Assembly: GCA_011390575.1 (NCBI GenBank)
Contig: JAABSE010000010.1
Span: 1-64,000, forward strand
Direction: 5' to 3'
From: Sphingobacteriia bacterium
GTDB lineage: Bacteria > Bacteroidota > Bacteroidia > Bacteroidales > UBA7960
Length of the DNA stretch: 64,000 bases
Made by a program: the position numbers and the translations under genes. This document shows positions 28,535-37,671 of this stretch, one piece after another. The first letter of the stretch is position 1. The number at the start of each line of letters is the position of its first letter. Under the pieces are notes generated by a model. It was not told the DNA's origin. It did not search any database and saw only the letters and a list, made by a program, of their open reading frames with translations.

Positions 28535-29608
28535 ATGACGAAAAAAATCTTTACCGTAATAGGAGCCCGTCCCCAGTTTATCAAAGCTGCCACTGTGAGC
28601 AGAGCCATTGCCAAAGAGCCTGGCCTTGAGGAAATAATCATTCATACCGGGCAGCATTTCGACGACAACATGAGCAGGATCTTCTTTAATGAACTGGAAA
28701 TCCCTCTCCCAACCTACAATCTCGACATCCACAGCCTTGGCCATGGAGCCATGACCGGCCGTATGCTGGAAAAGCTGGAGGAGCTTATGATAAATGAAAA
28801 ACCCGATTTTGTATTGGTATACGGCGACACCAACTCCACCCTGGCAGGAGCTCTGGCAGCTTCCAAACTGCATATTCCGGTAGCTCATGTGGAAGCCGGA
28901 TTGCGATCCTTCAATATGCGCATGCCAGAAGAAGTGAACCGCATCCTCACTGACCGCATCAGCAGGATTTTATTTTGCCCAACACAAACAGCTCTCGATA
29001 ACCTTCAGAAAGAAGGTTTTGCTGGTTTTGACTGCCACCTGGTAAATACCGGAGATGTAATGTTTGATGCCGCTTTGTTTTATACAAACAAAGCCCGGAA
29101 ACCCATTCAACCAATCCCATCTGATTTTATTCTTGCCACTTTGCACAGAGCTGAAAATACGGACAATCCGGAAAGATTGACGGAGATATTTGAAGCTCTT
29201 GGCGAAGTTGCCAGAAAAAAGAAAATCGTTCTTCCTCTGCACCCCCGCACAAGAAAAATTGTTCACAACTCAGGCCTTGATGGTCTGTCCGACAACATTG
29301 TCGTTACAGAACCTTTGGGATATTTAAATATGATCTGGTTGTTGAAAAACTGCAATATGGTTATGACTGACTCAGGAGGATTGCAAAAAGAGGCATACTT
29401 TTTCAAGAAGCCCTGCATTACCCTTCGCGAAGAAACCGAATGGACAGAACTGACCCGGGCCGGGGTAAATATTCTTGCAGGCAGCAACAAAAAAAACATT
29501 TTACAGGCTTTTGAAACATTCCTTTCAAGTCATCCTATTTTCCCTGATAGCCTTTATGGAAAAGGCAATGCTGCCAGCAAGATTGTTGATGTATTAAAAA
29601 ACATTTGA
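28535..29608 (+). CDS. wecB: non-hydrolysing UDP-N-acetylglucosamine 2-epimerase
   Basis: 'IFTVIGARPQFIKAA', 'HTGQHFDDNMSRIFF', 'VYGDTNSTLAGALAASKLHIPVAHVEAGLRSFNMRMPEEVNRI', 'TDSGGLQKEAYFFKKPCITLREETEW'. ATG at 28535 rather than TTG at 28532. Confidence 0.93.
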   Translation: MTKKIFTVIGARPQFIKAATVSRAIAKEPGLEEIIIHTGQHFDDNMSRIFFNELEIPLPTYNLDIHSLGHGAMTGRMLEKLEELMINEKPDFVLVYGDTNSTLAGALAASKLHIPVAHVEAGLRSFNMRMPEEVNRILTDRISRILFCPTQTALDNLQKEGFAGFDCHLVNTGDVMFDAALFYTNKARKPIQPIPSDFILATLHRAENTDNPERLTEIFEALGEVARKKKIVLPLHPRTRKIVHNSGLDGLSDNIVVTEPLGYLNMIWLLKNCNMVMTDSGGLQKEAYFFKKPCITLREETEWTELTRAGVNILAGSNKKNILQAFETFLSSHPIFPDSLYGKGNAASKIVDVLKNI

Positions 29609-29655
29609 CAAAACAATTCCTCCTGTAAGTTGCAAGTTACAGCTATTTCAATTTT

Positions 29656-29684
29656 TTGATCGGAAGATGAAGAAGTTATTTTTG
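29656..29684 (+). promoter_or_regulatory. putative Bacteroidota promoter (TTG-N18-TATTTTTG)
   Basis: TTG 29656-29658 and TATTTTTG 29677-29684 upstream of the AI-2E transporter gene. Confidence 0.4.
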
Positions 29685-29739
29685 TATTATGAATAATCCA
29701 TTTGTTTATAGTATATTTATCCTCTAAAACTTTTGTGAG

Positions 29740-30885
29740 ATGAATCAGGAAAACAGCAGGAAAGGCTCTCAAAATCGTATATTATTTGCACAGAGATTTA
29801 CTTACATTTTACTTTCCATTATATTATTCCTATATGGATTGATTGCTGTTAAAAACTTCCTCTACCCCATAGCCTTTGGATTTTTACTGGCTTACCTTGT
29901 ATATCCTATAGCCAATTGGCTCGAAAAAAACAGGTTGCCTCGTATCCTGGCCAACTTCATTACCATTATCGGTGCATTAGGCATTCTGGTAGGTCTGGCT
30001 TTGTTTGGTTACAGCAAACTTGTACCCGTGGCAGGTGAATTGCCCGAACTGGCAGATACAGCAGTAAAAAACCTCTCCGCCATGCTGGCCAACATAGGAC
30101 AATATATGGGCTTTGAAAAAAGTGAGACTAAACAAATAATCCAGGATCAGGGAGCAAAGTTCCTGGAATCCAGTGGTGAATATATTCAGGGCATTTTCAG
30201 TTCTACTGCAAGCACGGCTGTGGCCATCGGGTTGTTACCCGTGTATGTTTTTCTGTTTTTGTATTATCGCACCAAATTTGCCTATTTCCTTCTCAAAATT
30301 GTCCCACCTTCCCGAAAACGTGAGACCGTTGCAATCTTACGTGAAATTTCCAAAGTAGCTGCCAGGTACATGGGGGGAGTTCTGATTGTTGTTCTTATTT
30401 TATGCATCATCAATTCTCTGGGCTTATGGATTATCGGAATGAAATATGCCATACCCCTGGGAATCATGTCAGCTGTTTTTAATTTCATACCTTATTTCGG
30501 AACGCTTCTGGGTGGCTTGGTACCTTTTATGTTTGCTATACTGGTAGAAAACAATCCAGGACTGGGGTTAAGGGTTATTTTGTTATTTATCATTATTCAG
30601 TTTGTTGAAAATAACCTTTTAACGCCCAACATTGTGGGTGGCAACGTAAAAGTAAACCCGTTTTTTATCATAACAGGACTGGTGGCAGCCAGTATGATTT
30701 GGGGCATTCCGGGCATGCTGCTGATTGTTCCTTTTCTGGCCATCATAAGAATTATTTTTTCTCATATCGACTCCATGAGGCCTTTCGCATTTTTACTGGG
30801 CCAGGAAGGAACCGCCAAACACTCTATCACTTTTCAAAAATTCAAGGATCTGTTTTCGAAGAAAAAAACAAAGAAGACCAATTAA
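29740..30885 (+). CDS. AI-2E family transporter (PerM-like permease)
   Basis: Multi-TM; 'FGFLLAYLVYPIANWLEKNRLPRILANFI', 'NFIPYFGTLLGGLVPFMFAI', 'ENNLLTPNIVGGNVKVNPFFIITGL'. Confidence 0.9.
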   Translation: MNQENSRKGSQNRILFAQRFTYILLSIILFLYGLIAVKNFLYPIAFGFLLAYLVYPIANWLEKNRLPRILANFITIIGALGILVGLALFGYSKLVPVAGELPELADTAVKNLSAMLANIGQYMGFEKSETKQIIQDQGAKFLESSGEYIQGIFSSTASTAVAIGLLPVYVFLFLYYRTKFAYFLLKIVPPSRKRETVAILREISKVAARYMGGVLIVVLILCIINSLGLWIIGMKYAIPLGIMSAVFNFIPYFGTLLGGLVPFMFAILVENNPGLGLRVILLFIIIQFVENNLLTPNIVGGNVKVNPFFIITGLVAASMIWGIPGMLLIVPFLAIIRIIFSHIDSMRPFAFLLGQEGTAKHSITFQKFKDLFSKKKTKKTN

Positions 30886-31128
30886 CAGCGAGCAAAACCA
30901 ACTCATCTCCTATTAACCCATATATGCTCGACTATTTCACGTGTCCAGCATTTTTTCTTTCAAAATATCTGTTAAAACAAAAAAACAGTTATTTTTACAC
31001 TTTCCTTGTAAAGTTTTTTTGATGTATCTGATATTTTTGGCCTCCCATGACTATTCTCTCTCCTTATGCGAAAAACAGATTATCTGCCTTTATTCCTTCA
31101 ACCATAGTTTTAATTTAATCTTTATAGT

Positions 31129-34100
31129 ATGAAAGCTAAATTACTATTGCTTTTGCTGGTGGGTCTGATTTTGACAGGCCATTACTCCATGGCTGGAAAA
31201 AACAACTATACCATGACCTTTAACGTGGACATGAACAATGCCATTGCCAAAGGAATCTTTTCACCGGAAACTGACTGGATGGATGTTGCCGGGAGTTTCA
31301 ACAACTGGGGAGAGCAGGAATTACTTTTAACCCAGGTTGAAAACACCGGAATTTATACATATACTACCGGGGCTGATTTCAGCTTAGACGAACAAATCAC
31401 GTTTAAGTTCAGGATAAACTCCAGCTGGGATGTTTCCCAACCCTGGGGCGACAATGCTGAATACACCTTTACAGAGGGGGAGAACAGCTTTTCCTATACC
31501 TGGCTGGCACCGGATCCTGCCATTGGCTGGGCCAACCTGCAATGGCCTCCAACCATGGAAATTATCCGGGGAAGTGAATCCAGCACTGCCAATGCTTTTG
31601 CTCAAGTGTACATTGGTGGAATTACCGATGCAAGCGAAACCTCAAGTCCCTGGCTGGCCGCAGAGTTCGGATTGAGTCCTGAAAATACGGACCCCGCCAC
31701 ATGGGATGACATGAATCAGTGGGAGGATGCAGTTTTCAACAACAGAACCGGTAACAACCACGAATATACATTGGAATGGAACGGAACTATGCTACAGGAC
31801 ATGCCGGCAGGAACCTATTACTATGCACCACGTTTCCGGCTGGGCAATGACCCGTTGGTTTATGGCGGATACAATGAGGGAGGAGGCAACTTCTGGGATG
31901 GCACTGGTTTTGTTAGCGGAATTTTAACTCTTCGTGATTTTATTGCTGCTACCATTGCCCCTGCAGCTTTTACTTTTGGTGACTTTCCGGATTTTGATGA
32001 AACAGGCGCTTTTACCACCATCACCTGGAACGATGCCTCTTCAGTGGAAGACGTATTTATTACGGTGATGGAAGAAGATATGCCCTTTGATTTTACCGTT
32101 ACCGATATTGACGGCGAAACAGCAACCCTTCATATTACCCTGCCAGAAGAAGAGGTAAAATGGCTCACAACACAAAAAGATGAATTTACCCTCGATGGGA
32201 GGGTCGTATACGATCAGGGCGAAGCTGCTGTATTTTCCCTAACTTTTACACAACCCACCTGGTGGGTTGCCATACAGGTAGTAAACCAGGAAAACAACCA
32301 GCAGATTGCCAATGCGGAAGTATACGTGCAGGAAACCGAAGAGTCTTTTTTTACAGGAGATGATGGCTGGGTGGACTTTACGCTACCCGAAGGACAGTAT
32401 CAACTTACCGTTTCTGCAGAAGGCTTTGAAACTGTAACAGACTATCCTGTAGAAGTGCTCACTTTTAATGAGATCGAAGGCGACAACGAATACACTATTA
32501 ACCTCTCCCCTGTTGCTGAAAGCTTCACACTTGCCCTTGCCACAAACCCTCCAGATGCAGGAACTGTATCCGGAGCAGGTCAATATTCCCAGGGAACCCT
32601 TGTTTCTTTATCTGTTGAGCCCGCAGAAGGTTTTGTTTTTGTGAACTGGACCGATCAAACGGACAATGCGATAAGTACCCAGGCTAATTTTGATTATACC
32701 ATGCCGTCTGAAAATATTATGCTGACAGCAAACCTGGAAGAAGACAATACTGATTTACTCTCAGTAACTTTCAATGTAAACATGGGTACGGCCGTCAGCT
32801 TTAAACACGATACTGAGAATGCATACATTAGCGGCAGTTTTCTGGAGTGGGCAGAGCCCGGTTCAGATCCTGATAACCAGACCTTAACCCGTGTAAATGA
32901 CACATGGATTTACTCAAAAACCTTTTTGCTGGAACCTGGAACTTATCAGTACAAATATTTCCGCAATTACGGATGGCCGGGTGGCGAATGGGAAGGTAAT
33001 CCCAACCGCGAAATAACTGTGTCGGAAAACACCATTATTGACGACATCTGGGGCTATCTGGATAATCCCCCGGCGCTCTATGCCCTCAGTTTTCAGATTA
33101 ATCCCGAGGGCTCCGGTACGGTTAGCAGCGCCGCCTATTACCCGGAAAATGCCACTGTAAATGTATCGGCACAGTCTGCCCTTAATTTTGTATTTACCGA
33201 CTGGTCGCAGGATGGTACTGTTCTTTCTTCAGAACCGATTTACACCTTTACCATGCCCGCTGAAGATCTTACATTGACAATTAACTTCACACCCTACGAG
33301 TTTAATTATTCATGGATAGATGATTTTGAAGAAGGTGTAGATTTATGGTGGCCTCCGGAGGGTAGCGGCAGCACTACAGGAATCATCTGGGAAGATGATG
33401 ACAACAACCTGGTGACTTACCGTGTCCATGAAACTGACATTGTTAATCCTAACACCGAAAGCACAGGGTCAATGAAGCTGGCTTTTCAGTGGGACACAAT
33501 CGCAGAATATGAAGGTACCTCTTCCCACATGATACGTCAGCACATGCCCGCCGGCAATGCCAACATTCCGGAGAAACAATTCCAGCCGGGTCAGGCCCTG
33601 GAAGTATGGGTACATGGTGACAATTCAGGAAACCGGTTCCGTTTAATGACCCGCGATGGGACACCAACACTGGAAGGCTCACTTTGGTATACCATAGACT
33701 GGACGGGATGGAAACGCATTGTCTGGGACTATAATAACCCGGCAAATGTGGTAGGATGGGTAAACGGCAATGGTATTATGGAGGGCAATGATTTCTATTT
33801 TGACAGCTTCCAGATTACCCGCGACCCTGAAGGAACAACTGCAGATGGTACGTTATACTTTGATGATTTCAGGATTATCGAGCCGGTAAATGTAGTTTTT
33901 GATATCGCTGAAGCAAGCGGAGAGGAGGTTATCATTATTGGCGATGAGATATATCCGGCAGGTCAGACTTCTTTTTCCCTGTTTCCGGGCACATACTCTT
34001 ATATTGTACAACGAACCGGATATGTCAGTTATGTGGGTGAATTTACCCTTGACTATGAGCCGGTTCTTATTGAAGTAACACTGAATGAAGGAACGCCCGA

Positions 34101-36138
34101 ACTTTTTGATGTAACCTTCAACGTAAACATGATTACCGCTCCCGGTTTTGACCCCGAAAATGACATCGTGTATATTTCCGGCTCTATGATTGGGTGGGCC
34201 GAACCCTCAACCGACCCGGAAAATCAAACCATGACCCGACAGGGCGACAGTTGGATCTGGAGCAAAACACTGCCAATGCAAGCGGGATATTATGAATACA
34301 AATATTTCCTTAATGAAGGATGGGACAATAGTGAACCCATCTATATCGGGAACAGGGGTATAGTGATATCCGGAGATCAGATCAGGGATGACTACTGGGG
34401 AATACCGGGAGAACCCGTTTATCACTCCCTTACGCTGGATGCGGTGCCCTATTATGGAGGTTCTGTAGAAGGTGCAGGCAACTACCTGGAAGGACAAACT
34501 GCTGCACTGACTGCACTGTCAGAACAGGGGTACAACTTTCTTTACTGGTCAGAAGGTGAAGATATCATTAGTTACCAGTCGGAATTTGATTATGTAATGC
34601 CTGGCTATGATGTAAACCTGAAAGCAAATTTCACCGAGGAAGAAATTCCCATGTATACTCTCACCCTCTCAATAAATCCTACCAGTTCAGGATTCGTAAG
34701 CGGAGGTGGTGAATACCAGGAGGGAGAACCGGTGAATATCACAGCCACAGCCAACACTGGATATTCTTTTCTGAACTGGGCTGATACAGATGGGAACATT
34801 ATAAGCTTAGCGCCCAGCTTCACATATTTTATGCCTGCGGAAAGCAAAACCCTTATAGCGCATTTTGAGGGGGAGGCAACCGGAACTTATGATGTAACCT
34901 TTACCGTAAATATGAGTACTGCACCCGGTTTCGATCCTGAGTCAGATATTGTTTACCTGACAGGTGGCATGTTTGACTGGGTCACACCTGGTACCGAACC
35001 GGAAAACCAAACCATGACCCGCATTGACGACACCATGATCTGGACAAAAACCCTTGAAATTGATGCAGGAGAAGTTCAGTACAAATACTTCCTCAATGAC
35101 GGATGGGATCAGGGAGAATGGGACGGCGGAGCAAACCGTGAAATATTTGTAACTAATCATATGACCATTACCGATTTCTGGGGTTTCATAGATACTCCTC
35201 CCCTTTCCAACCTTACCCTCACTGCAAATCCTGCCGAAGGTGGAGCCGTTGAGGGTGCAGGTGAATATTACCAGAACCAGTCAGTTGAGATAACCGCAAC
35301 CGCGAATGACGGTTTTGTTTTTGAAAACTGGACCGAAGAAGGCAATATTGTCAGTGCAGAGGAAAGTTTTGTTTACCTCATGCCCGACCAGGATGCAAAT
35401 TTGATTGCCAACTTTGCTGTGACACCCCCGCCGGTGTATACCCTTACTTTGGAAGCATATCCTGCAGAGGGAGGATCAGTATCCGGTGAAGGAGAATATG
35501 AGGAAGGAGAAAATGTCACAATAGTTGCCAGCCCCGATGAAGATTTTACCTTTATCAACTGGACAGAAAACGGTGTGGAAGTGAGCACCGATGCGGGCTT
35601 TACTTATACCATGCCGGCTGATGATGCAACCCTCATAGCCCATTTTGAAGCCAATGAGCCCGAATTGTTCATCGTTACGCTGCTCGCGGAACCTGCTGCA
35701 GGAGGCACTGTTTCCGGAGAAGGTGTTTATGAAGAGGGTGAGGAAGTAACCCTTACAGCTATACCTTCAGAGGGTTACGAATTCCTGAGATGGGAGCATG
35801 ACAATGAAGAGGAATTCAGCACCAACGCCACACATGAATTTCTCATGCCGGCCCTGGATTTGATTCTGATTGCAGTATTCCAACCGGGCACTACCATTGA
35901 ACCCACAGACCTGATAAATCTGCAAGTATTCCCCAACCCAGCTTTGGATGAGTTTATCATCCGTTCAGGCAGCAATATCCGTAACATTATTGTTTCAGAT
36001 ATTACAGGCAAAGTGGTTTATAAAGAAACAGCAAATCATACGGAAGTAAAAATTAATAAACCGTTTGAATCAGGTATCTACATCCTGCAAATTTATACCG
36101 ACGAAGGTGCATTTGTGAGGAAATTGCAAATCCGTTAG
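31129..36138 (+). CDS. large T9SS-secreted protein with starch-binding-like (E-set) modules and seven InlB B-repeat-like domains
   Basis: 1669 aa; repeated 'TFNVNM..A.GFDPE.D.VYISGSM..WAEP...PENQTMTR' modules; seven repeats of 'LT..A.PAEGGSVSGEGEYEEGE.VT..A....Y.F.NW.......STD..F.YTMP..D..L.AHF'; C-term 'LQVFPNPALDEFII...GIYILQIYTDEGAFVRKLQIR'. Confidence 0.88.
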   Translation: MKAKLLLLLLVGLILTGHYSMAGKNNYTMTFNVDMNNAIAKGIFSPETDWMDVAGSFNNWGEQELLLTQVENTGIYTYTTGADFSLDEQITFKFRINSSWDVSQPWGDNAEYTFTEGENSFSYTWLAPDPAIGWANLQWPPTMEIIRGSESSTANAFAQVYIGGITDASETSSPWLAAEFGLSPENTDPATWDDMNQWEDAVFNNRTGNNHEYTLEWNGTMLQDMPAGTYYYAPRFRLGNDPLVYGGYNEGGGNFWDGTGFVSGILTLRDFIAATIAPAAFTFGDFPDFDETGAFTTITWNDASSVEDVFITVMEEDMPFDFTVTDIDGETATLHITLPEEEVKWLTTQKDEFTLDGRVVYDQGEAAVFSLTFTQPTWWVAIQVVNQENNQQIANAEVYVQETEESFFTGDDGWVDFTLPEGQYQLTVSAEGFETVTDYPVEVLTFNEIEGDNEYTINLSPVAESFTLALATNPPDAGTVSGAGQYSQGTLVSLSVEPAEGFVFVNWTDQTDNAISTQANFDYTMPSENIMLTANLEEDNTDLLSVTFNVNMGTAVSFKHDTENAYISGSFLEWAEPGSDPDNQTLTRVNDTWIYSKTFLLEPGTYQYKYFRNYGWPGGEWEGNPNREITVSENTIIDDIWGYLDNPPALYALSFQINPEGSGTVSSAAYYPENATVNVSAQSALNFVFTDWSQDGTVLSSEPIYTFTMPAEDLTLTINFTPYEFNYSWIDDFEEGVDLWWPPEGSGSTTGIIWEDDDNNLVTYRVHETDIVNPNTESTGSMKLAFQWDTIAEYEGTSSHMIRQHMPAGNANIPEKQFQPGQALEVWVHGDNSGNRFRLMTRDGTPTLEGSLWYTIDWTGWKRIVWDYNNPANVVGWVNGNGIMEGNDFYFDSFQITRDPEGTTADGTLYFDDFRIIEPVNVVFDIAEASGEEVIIIGDEIYPAGQTSFSLFPGTYSYIVQRTGYVSYVGEFTLDYEPVLIEVTLNEGTPELFDVTFNVNMITAPGFDPENDIVYISGSMIGWAEPSTDPENQTMTRQGDSWIWSKTLPMQAGYYEYKYFLNEGWDNSEPIYIGNRGIVISGDQIRDDYWGIPGEPVYHSLTLDAVPYYGGSVEGAGNYLEGQTAALTALSEQGYNFLYWSEGEDIISYQSEFDYVMPGYDVNLKANFTEEEIPMYTLTLSINPTSSGFVSGGGEYQEGEPVNITATANTGYSFLNWADTDGNIISLAPSFTYFMPAESKTLIAHFEGEATGTYDVTFTVNMSTAPGFDPESDIVYLTGGMFDWVTPGTEPENQTMTRIDDTMIWTKTLEIDAGEVQYKYFLNDGWDQGEWDGGANREIFVTNHMTITDFWGFIDTPPLSNLTLTANPAEGGAVEGAGEYYQNQSVEITATANDGFVFENWTEEGNIVSAEESFVYLMPDQDANLIANFAVTPPPVYTLTLEAYPAEGGSVSGEGEYEEGENVTIVASPDEDFTFINWTENGVEVSTDAGFTYTMPADDATLIAHFEANEPELFIVTLLAEPAAGGTVSGEGVYEEGEEVTLTAIPSEGYEFLRWEHDNEEEFSTNATHEFLMPALDLILIAVFQPGTTIEPTDLINLQVFPNPALDEFIIRSGSNIRNIIVSDITGKVVYKETANHTEVKINKPFESGIYILQIYTDEGAFVRKLQIR

Positions 36139-36152
36139 AAATTTTGCTTTTG

Positions 36153-36193
36153 AAAGTGAGGGCATGAACTTTAGTCATGCCCTCACTTTTTTT
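36153..36193 (+). terminator. perfect hairpin terminator; also copy A of the dispersed 31-nt repeat
   Basis: AAAGTGAGGGCATGA-ACTTTAG-TCATGCCCTCACTTT + T-run; 15-bp perfect arms. Confidence 0.85.
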
Positions 36194-36235
36194 ATATCAG
36201 ACTTATAAGCAAGACTCCTGAACCCCAAATCTGAA

Positions 36236-37507
36236 TCAGGATTCGTTGATTTTTCGGACTACCCTTCTGAATACCACCTTCACCCTTGAACCGTAAAGCA
36301 GAGCTGAAGCCACACAAACCAGTGAAAAGGCAAAAACAGTATAAGGTACACCAATGTATTCAGCCAGCCAACCTGCCGCAAGACTTCCCAGCGGTGTAAT
36401 GCCCATAAAGGAAAGGCTGTAAAGGGCAACAACCCTGCCCCGCTTCTCTTCATCAGCTATGGTCTGGATAAGTGTATTGGTACTGTTAAAATGTACAATC
36501 ATGCCAAACCCGGTGACTGCCATCATGGCAAAGGATAGCAATTTGACCGGAGAAAGGGCGAAGATTCCCAGTGCCACAGCGAAAAGCAATGCTGCTCTGA
36601 AAGTAGACGCCGGTATGGTATGAACTTTTTGGCGGGAAGCCAGCCAGAGCGCACCGGTGAGAGCACCCATGCCCAAAGCTCCGGTGAGCAGACCGAGCAA
36701 TTCGGAGCCCCCTTGCAGCACGTCGGCTGCAAATACCGGCAGCAATGCCTGGAAGGGCAAACCGAAGAAACTGCTGAACATAACCAGGATCAACAGGTAA
36801 CGTATGGCTTTGTAATGAAGTGCGTAACTGATTCCCTCCTTTAACTCATGCAAAATAGAAGCTTTCCGTAAACGTGCTTTTTGCTTTTCTACCTTCATGG
36901 CAAACAAACAGGCCAGTACTGCCAGAAAACTCACCCCATTGATAAAAAAACACCAGCCCTCTCCTACCCAGGCAATCAGGATTCCCCCGATGGGTGGCCC
37001 GATGAAGCGGGCAAGGTTATAAAGAGAAGAGTTGAGTGCTATGGCATTTCCCAGATCTTCTTTTCGGGTAATCATATCCGGCACAAAGGAATTGCGAAAA
37101 GGGGTATCAAAAGCCAGAATAATTCCATTGACTGCTGCCAGACTAATAATCAAAGGAATAGTAACAATATCGGTGAGAACAACAAAAGCCAGAAGAAAGG
37201 CTACCAACATGGCTGCTGCCTGGGAAATGATAATTACCTTACGGCGATCAAACCGGTCGGCCAGTACGCCCGCAAAAGGCATGATAAACAGAGAGGGAAT
37301 TTGCTGGGCAAAAGCAACCGTTCCCAGTAGCAATGCCGATCCTGTAAGTCGATACAACAACCACCCCATGGCGATATTCTGCACCCATACCCCAATCAGC
37401 GAAATACTCTGACCATAATAGTACAGTCTGTAGTTGGGATATTTGAAGGCCCTGAAAATGGTTTTCAGCGTACCGACAGGCATTTGAATACCGCGAAAAA
37501 TCATCAT
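36236..37507 (-). CDS. MFS transporter (EntS/MFS_3-like)
   Basis: 'FRAFKYPNYRLYYYGQSISLIGVWVQNIAMGWLLYRLTGSALLLGTVAFAQQIPSLFIMPFAGVLADRFDRRKVIIISQ'. Track start (37654) extends through hairpin repeats; ATG at 37507 or 37483 preferred. Confidence 0.87.
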   Translation of the reverse strand: MMIFRGIQMPVGTLKTIFRAFKYPNYRLYYYGQSISLIGVWVQNIAMGWLLYRLTGSALLLGTVAFAQQIPSLFIMPFAGVLADRFDRRKVIIISQAAAMLVAFLLAFVVLTDIVTIPLIISLAAVNGIILAFDTPFRNSFVPDMITRKEDLGNAIALNSSLYNLARFIGPPIGGILIAWVGEGWCFFINGVSFLAVLACLFAMKVEKQKARLRKASILHELKEGISYALHYKAIRYLLILVMFSSFFGLPFQALLPVFAADVLQGGSELLGLLTGALGMGALTGALWLASRQKVHTIPASTFRAALLFAVALGIFALSPVKLLSFAMMAVTGFGMIVHFNSTNTLIQTIADEEKRGRVVALYSLSFMGITPLGSLAAGWLAEYIGVPYTVFAFSLVCVASALLYGSRVKVVFRRVVRKINES

Positions 37508-37583
37508 TTCGTCATGAATTTTTTGTCGGGCAAAACTACGTTTTTTTTTCCTCTTTTTGCTGTGAACATGAACTGTGGCTTTA

Positions 37584-37614
37584 GTGAGGGCATGAACTGT
37601 AGTCATACCCTCAC
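37584..37614 (+). repeat. dispersed 31-nt hairpin repeat, copy B
   Basis: GTGAGGGCATGAACTGTAGTCATACCCTCAC; 2 differences from copy A. Confidence 0.75.
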
Positions 37615-37630
37615 GCGCCAGAACAACCGA

Positions 37631-37663
37631 AGTCAGGGTATGGCTCCCAATCATGCCCTGACT
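37631..37663. repeat. related hairpin AGTCAGGGTATG-GCTCCCAAT-CATGCCCTGACT (copy D, diverged)
   Basis: 12-bp arms with one mismatch, 16 nt from copy B; shares the CATGCCCT core. Confidence 0.6.
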
Positions 37664-37671
37664 AAACTGTT

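Noticed and set aside
36153-37663. Claiming a RAYT/IS200-type mobile element in the window
   Set aside because: Only the hairpin repeats are present; no Y1 transposase gene is found here, so mobility remains a hypothesis.
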